Origin: CAYYHA01 sp964471535
GTDB lineage: Bacteria; Myxococcota; Myxococcia; SLRQ01
Assembly: GCA_964471535.1 (NCBI GenBank)
Contig: CAYYHA010000065.1
Location: forward strand, 1-17,848
Length of the DNA: 17,848 nucleotides
Reading direction: 5' to 3'
Position 1 is the stretch's first letter, and every line of letters starts with the position of its first letter. A program made the position numbers and the translations under genes. The notes under the pieces are model-generated. The model worked only from the letters and a program-made list of their open reading frames with translations, made no database searches and was not told the origin of the DNA. Of the stretch, positions 14,010 to 17,848 are shown piece by piece.

Positions 14010-15452
14010 CTACGGGGAATCTTCGGAGAGTGCGGGCAGAGGGCTGAGCAAGCGCGCGATGAGCGGAAGCTCGTACCCGAACTCCTCCCGTCCCGATCGC
14101 AGCGCCCGAAGGATGTGGTCGATGTCGGGGACCAGATCAAGGGGTGAGAGGGTCCGTGTGAAGGTCTGCACGATGTGCGCGTATCGGAGATTCCGCCGCA
14201 CGTTCGTCTGTGCCATGCGCTGAATTGGGATCCACAGGGGGGAGGTCAGCTTGGGGGCGAAGGCATCGAGGGCAACGATCAGCGCGTTGCGGCGCCCCAC
14301 CAGCCCGGACTGTACTGCGCGCCAAGCCGCGCGGGCCGGCACGTTGTCCACGAGGCCGCCGTCGATGAGCCGCGCGATCTCCTCCTGTTCGAGCATCGCC
14401 TCGAGCAGCGCCTCCATCTCGGGATCCTCGCGGAGGATGTCGTAGTGCAGCATGCCTGGCACCGCGGATGAGAAGCCCATGGCATCGAGCACCTGAAAGC
14501 GGTCGGTCCGTGCATCGGCGCCGATGACGAGTGCCTTCAGGATCCCCGGACGCATGACGAAATCCGTCAGAGTTCGGACCAGGGAGGTCACCATCTTTCG
14601 AGTGGCCGAGATGCCCAGTCGACTGGCGATGCCCGGCTCGAATCGCCGTTCGTACCACTCCGGGTCGTGGGGTACCTCGCCGGCACGGATACCCGCGATG
14701 GTGATAAGCAGAGGGATCTCCAGGTCCGCCATCGTCATCGGCGTCGCACCATCGAGGAGGAAGTGCCTGCCGATGCCTTCACGCAGATAGAGGCGAAGCG
14801 GGGCCGGCAATCCGAAGCGACTCTGCACCGAGAGGGGACGGAAGAGCTTCGGCCAGGAGAGGTCCTTCACCACCTCCACCACCTCGGCGGCCTCGAAATG
14901 GCGCCGTCGAGCCCGGAAGCCGGCGAGGATGGCACCGATGCTCGTCCCCGAGAGCAGCGCTGGAACGATCCCGCGGTCTTCGAGGGCGTGAAAGGCACCG
15001 AGGAAGACGTAGCCGGTGCCCCCACCGCCTCCACAGACGAGCACGAGCCTCTTCTCGCGGATTTCCGCTTCGACCTCCTCCCAGGGGAGCATGGTGGCGG
15101 TCGTCTCGCGGATGCGATCTCGGTGCTCCTTCGCCAACTCCCAGATCACTGGGAGCAGCGCGGTCAGCTCCGGTCGCTCCACGACGCCGCGGCGATCGAG
15201 GAGCAGCGGGCCGAGGGTGTCGGTCAGGCGTTCACGGAGGGGCTGCGTCAGATCGGTGAGGTCCACGTCGCGGCCGTCCGAGGTCCGCACCTCGCAAACA
15301 CGCGCCAGCGAGAGCGCATAGCGCAGCTTCGCCTCCTCCTCGGCCGACAGCCAGGAGGGAGCATCCAAGCTCGCGCGCACGAGAGCCACTTCCATGTCCT
15401 CGAGCGGGCGCAGCGCCGCGTGGCGCTTCGACAGGTGGCGTGAGACCGTCAT
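14010..15452 (-). CDS. Patatin-like phospholipase
   Basis: A 480-residue lipid acyl hydrolase of the patatin family. The catalytic dyad is complete: Ser171 in GTSIG (169-173) and Asp364 in IDGGLVDN (DGG 364-366). The Gly-rich oxyanion loop GGGGGTGYVFLGA is at 141-153. Residues 1-135 form an Arg/Glu-rich helical N-terminal region not recognised as a domain; residues 240-355 are an insertion between nucleophile and Asp. No signal peptide is seen, so it is likely cytosolic or membrane-associated. It begins 6 nt after the regulator fusion gene, so the two are probably co-transcribed. Its lipid substrate is unknown. Patatins also occur in cyclic-nucleotide defence (CapV), but no nucleotide cyclase is present here. 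Confidence 0.9.
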   Translation of the reverse strand: MTVSRHLSKRHAALRPLEDMEVALVRASLDAPSWLSAEEEAKLRYALSLARVCEVRTSDGRDVDLTDLTQPLRERLTDTLGPLLLDRRGVVERPELTALLPVIWELAKEHRDRIRETTATMLPWEEVEAEIREKRLVLVCGGGGGTGYVFLGAFHALEDRGIVPALLSGTSIGAILAGFRARRRHFEAAEVVEVVKDLSWPKLFRPLSVQSRFGLPAPLRLYLREGIGRHFLLDGATPMTMADLEIPLLITIAGIRAGEVPHDPEWYERRFEPGIASRLGISATRKMVTSLVRTLTDFVMRPGILKALVIGADARTDRFQVLDAMGFSSAVPGMLHYDILREDPEMEALLEAMLEQEEIARLIDGGLVDNVPARAAWRAVQSGLVGRRNALIVALDAFAPKLTSPLWIPIQRMAQTNVRRNLRYAHIVQTFTRTLSPLDLVPDIDHILRALRSGREEFGYELPLIARLLSPLPALSEDSP

Positions 15453-15458
15453 ACCGGG

Positions 15459-17522
15459 TCAGGCGTTCCGGTTGCTCGAGGAGAAGAGACGCAGCTCACG
15501 CAACGCTTCGGTGCAATCTGGGTTGCACTGGATCGCCTTCTCGAACTGCTTCTCGGCCTTGTCGGCGCGACCGAGCGCCTTGTAGAGATAGCCGAGGAAG
15601 AGGTACGCCTTGTCCAGCTTTGGGTTGAGCTGTATGGCCCGCATGATGTGGTCGAGTGCTTCCTCGGCCGCGGCGGCGTCGCTCGGAGCACGCTGGAAGG
15701 CGGCCCAGCCGAGATAGGCGTGGAACTCCCCTTCTTCCGGGTAAAGCTCCGCTGCCTCCTGGAATGCAGCATAGGCCTCTTGGTAACGCCCCTTTCGCAA
15801 ATGGGTCTCGCCGCGCTGGAACTTTCCCTCGGCTGCGAGGATCTTCGAGACCTCGTCGCTCATCTCCTTCTTTCTCGGGCCCGAGGAGATCTGCTGGAGG
15901 TAGGCGTTTCGCTCCTCGGGATCGCAGAGCGTCTCGTAGGCGCGGGTCACGAGGTCGTAAATCTCACCGGCGAGCTGCTTGACTTCGTCGGCCATGGAGC
16001 CGGCAATCTTGTCGGGATGGTATTCCCGGGCCAGCGAGAAGAAGGCCTTCTGAATCTCACCCGGCTGTGCGTCCCGCGAGACCCCTAGGATCTCGAAGTA
16101 GGTCTGCCGGCGCATCTCTTCCAGATCCGTGCGCAGCTTCTTCTTGAGACTGCGGTCGGCCGCCGTGGAGACCCGGGTGGCCAGGCCGGCGACCTCCGGG
16201 AGAAGTGCACCCGAGCGGCGGCGCCCCTTCAGCGGCGGAGGCCGGACCTTGCCCTTGGGCAGCCGCGGGGGCTCTGCGGCGGAAGCCGGCGTCTTGGCAC
16301 GCGTCTCCGACAGCGTGATCACCTGCGCCGCCTTCAGTGCGTAGAGGAGTTTGTATGCGGTCCCCTCGTCGAGGGGGCCGAAACGGACCAATTGGTCCAC
16401 GGTCTTCTTCCCGTCGATCTGGGCGACGAAGCCCTCCGCCTCGGGGGAGAGGTCCAGCTCCTGGAAGCGGTAGAGGGGATCGGCCGAGGGTTGGACGTAG
16501 TAGGCGCTGACCGGCCCCAAGCGCGCCCGTGCCCGCGCCGCGGTCCACTTCGCCAGGACTCCGTCGGCGATGAGCGAAGCCGGCGTTCCGTCGAGGGTGA
16601 CCGTCTGAGAGGGGAGTTCCGTGCGCGGCGTGAACTGGTAGCTGCCCGTGGTCCAGGAGAAGACTTCGAGCAGCTTGGTGCGCAGCTGCTGCTCCAGCGC
16701 ATATACCAAGTTGTGCGGCGAGATGAGCCCCATCTCGATGAGCACCGTGCCTTGCATGCGGCCGGAGCTGCGCATCAGCTCGAGGGACCGCTCGCACTGC
16801 GCTTCGGTGATCATGCGCTCGCGCACCATCACCTTTCCAAGGCACTCGGAGAGAAGGTTGCTCTTCACGGAGATGGGGTAGCCATCCTTCAGGTAGACGA
16901 TCTTCTTGACCCGGTCCCGCCGGAGCAGCAGCGCTCCGGTGGCTTTCCACCGGTAGAGTTCGGCCAGGAGTTCGGGGAAGGGGCGGTCGGCCAAGTCGCC
17001 GCGGCCAACCCCATGGCCACGGAAGGCCTGGCGGCTCACCTCCTCCACCAGCGCGACCTCCTCCCGACTCTCCTCCGTGGCAAAGCTCTCGTCCGGCGCG
17101 GCCTCGACGCGCGCCCTGTCCTCCTCCGCCCGCGCCGCCGAGGGATAGGCGTCGCCAAAGATCTTGCGGAGCAGCGCCAGCAGCTCCTCGTTCTTCACGG
17201 GCTTGTCTAGGTAGGCCTCCACCCGGTACTTCGCCTTTGCCTCGTGCCGGTGGTGGAGTCCCCGGTAGATGCCGGAGACCATGACGATGGGCACGTTTCG
17301 CCCCTCGGGCAGCTTCCGGATGCGTTCCGCGACCTGAAAGCCATTTCGCACCGGGAGGAGGCAGTCGAGGATCACGCAGTCGACCTCCCGTGCCTTGAAG
17401 GTCTTGAGCGCCCACTCGCCGTCGCGCTCGACCACCACCGCAAACCCTTCCCGGGTCAGGATCTCACTCCACATGCGGGCCAGGGGCCGGTCGTCCTCGG
17501 CGATGAGAATGGTCTTGGTCAC
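15459..17522 (-). CDS. Response regulator / DUF4388-like / J-domain / TPR fusion
   Basis: A 687-residue cytoplasmic signalling protein. Residues 1-123 are a CheY-like receiver with acidic Asp10 and Asp11, phospho-acceptor Asp53 in ILDCLLP, Ser83 and Lys107 in YLDKP, all intact. Residues ~183-405 resemble DUF4388/PatA N-like modules (LAELYRWKATGALLLRRD, KIVYLKDGYPISVKSN). Residues ~405-470 are a Pro/Arg-rich linker. Residues 474-545 are a J domain (YFEILGVSRDAQPGEIQKAFFSLAREYHPDK) with the HPD signature at 502-504 that stimulates Hsp70 ATPase. Residues ~565-680 hold TPR repeats. A phosphorylated switch may thus recruit DnaK to TPR-bound clients; this is inference. The GTG at 17522 overlaps the glnE stop as GTGA, with GAGGGA upstream, so the two are translationally coupled. 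No DNA-binding output domain is present. Confidence 0.9.
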   Translation of the reverse strand: MTKTILIAEDDRPLARMWSEILTREGFAVVVERDGEWALKTFKAREVDCVILDCLLPVRNGFQVAERIRKLPEGRNVPIVMVSGIYRGLHHRHEAKAKYRVEAYLDKPVKNEELLALLRKIFGDAYPSAARAEEDRARVEAAPDESFATEESREEVALVEEVSRQAFRGHGVGRGDLADRPFPELLAELYRWKATGALLLRRDRVKKIVYLKDGYPISVKSNLLSECLGKVMVRERMITEAQCERSLELMRSSGRMQGTVLIEMGLISPHNLVYALEQQLRTKLLEVFSWTTGSYQFTPRTELPSQTVTLDGTPASLIADGVLAKWTAARARARLGPVSAYYVQPSADPLYRFQELDLSPEAEGFVAQIDGKKTVDQLVRFGPLDEGTAYKLLYALKAAQVITLSETRAKTPASAAEPPRLPKGKVRPPPLKGRRRSGALLPEVAGLATRVSTAADRSLKKKLRTDLEEMRRQTYFEILGVSRDAQPGEIQKAFFSLAREYHPDKIAGSMADEVKQLAGEIYDLVTRAYETLCDPEERNAYLQQISSGPRKKEMSDEVSKILAAEGKFQRGETHLRKGRYQEAYAAFQEAAELYPEEGEFHAYLGWAAFQRAPSDAAAAEEALDHIMRAIQLNPKLDKAYLFLGYLYKALGRADKAEKQFEKAIQCNPDCTEALRELRLFSSSNRNA

Positions 17523-17848
17523 GCCGTCTTTCCCTCGTTGCTGCTTCCTAGGATCTCGTCGTGGATGCTTCGCACGTCGTCGGTCACGCGTCGATACTCG
17601 GCGAGGAGTGCCTCTCCGGGCTTGGGCCCACTCTGGAACCCGGTCCGCCGGGCCAAGACATCGAGGTCGCGCCCAGCCGTGGGCATGCGGTCGATGGGAC
17701 GATCATGCACGATACGCAGCCGATTCTCGAGCGTCCGGAGAAAGCGGTAGGCGCGGTGCAGGCGCCGTCCCCGCGCCGCGTCGAGCACCCCCGCGTCCAT
17801 CAGCGCCTCCAGCGCCGCCAGAGTGGACGGGCTGCGCAGCTCAGGGCG
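17519..17848 (-). CDS. glnE: Glutamine synthetase adenylyltransferase GlnE, C-terminal end (partial)
   Basis: Only the last ~109 residues are inside the window; the frame is open to the edge. They match the C-terminus of GlnE, which adenylylates and deadenylylates glutamine synthetase in answer to nitrogen status. The signature RAYRFLRTLENRLRIVHDRPID, followed by DLDVLARR and LLAEYRRVTDDVRSIHDEIL, is typical of the second nucleotidyltransferase-associated helical domain. The catalytic parts lie outside. Its TGA (17521-17519) overlaps the GTG of the regulator fusion, so nitrogen control and the regulator are likely made together. Confidence 0.86.
   Translation of the reverse strand, partial: RPELRSPSTLAALEALMDAGVLDAARGRRLHRAYRFLRTLENRLRIVHDRPIDRMPTAGRDLDVLARRTGFQSGPKPGEALLAEYRRVTDDVRSIHDEILGSSNEGKTA

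Noticed and set aside
14010..15452. CBASS-type CapV effector
   Set aside because: The patatin dyad is present but no CD-NTase or accessory gene is nearby, and the context is glnE and a regulator.

Overview
The window looks like a chromosomal segment of a high-GC member of the Myxococcota or a related former Deltaproteobacterium. This is inferred from gene style, not from a database. The clues are a cysteine-rich secreted lipoprotein, a response regulator fused to a DUF4388-like region, a J domain and TPRs, and GlnE-linked signalling genes. Most genes are on the minus strand and housekeeping in nature. I see no phage, insertion sequence, CRISPR array or classical defence island.

Layout. Positions 1-790 hold the end of an rRNA operon: the 3' part of 23S, a 378-nt spacer with two tight hairpins, 5S and a strong intrinsic terminator. 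Then come a plus-strand cysteine-rich lipoprotein with its own promoter, a small minus-strand two-helix membrane protein, and divergent rlmE (23S rRNA 2'-O-methyltransferase). From about 5660 down to 3075 a minus-strand cluster runs zapA, a 6S RNA, a 5-formyltetrahydrofolate cyclo-ligase gene and tyrS, with a good sigma70-type promoter before zapA. A plus-strand exported TPR protein (5743-6708) meets a minus-strand cysteine desulfurase tail to tail, their stop codons sharing CTAG.

From 17848 down to 6705 everything is on the minus strand: glnE (partial), the response regulator/J-domain/TPR fusion, a patatin-like phospholipase, a branched-chain aminotransferase, an AAA ATPase with an N-terminal winged-helix-like part, an M50B-like membrane metalloprotease, a Fic-fold protein with a destroyed catalytic motif, GTP cyclohydrolase II, a DHH-family NrnA-like phosphoesterase, and the NifS/IscS-type cysteine desulfurase. 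Tight spacing suggests sub-operons: glnE-regulator-patatin, ilvE-AAA-M50B, and ribA-DHH-desulfurase. The Fic-like gene seems to have its own promoter.

Themes. Ribosome function and translation are served by rRNA, rlmE and tyrS. Growth-phase and division control are represented by zapA, 6S RNA and fau. Nitrogen and signal integration are represented by glnE and the regulator fusion. The least ordinary items are the pseudo-Fic protein, the five-part regulator/chaperone fusion between glnE and a patatin, the AAA ATPase with an enlarged Walker A-B interval, and the 6S RNA whose U-tract ends 2 nt before the fau start codon.
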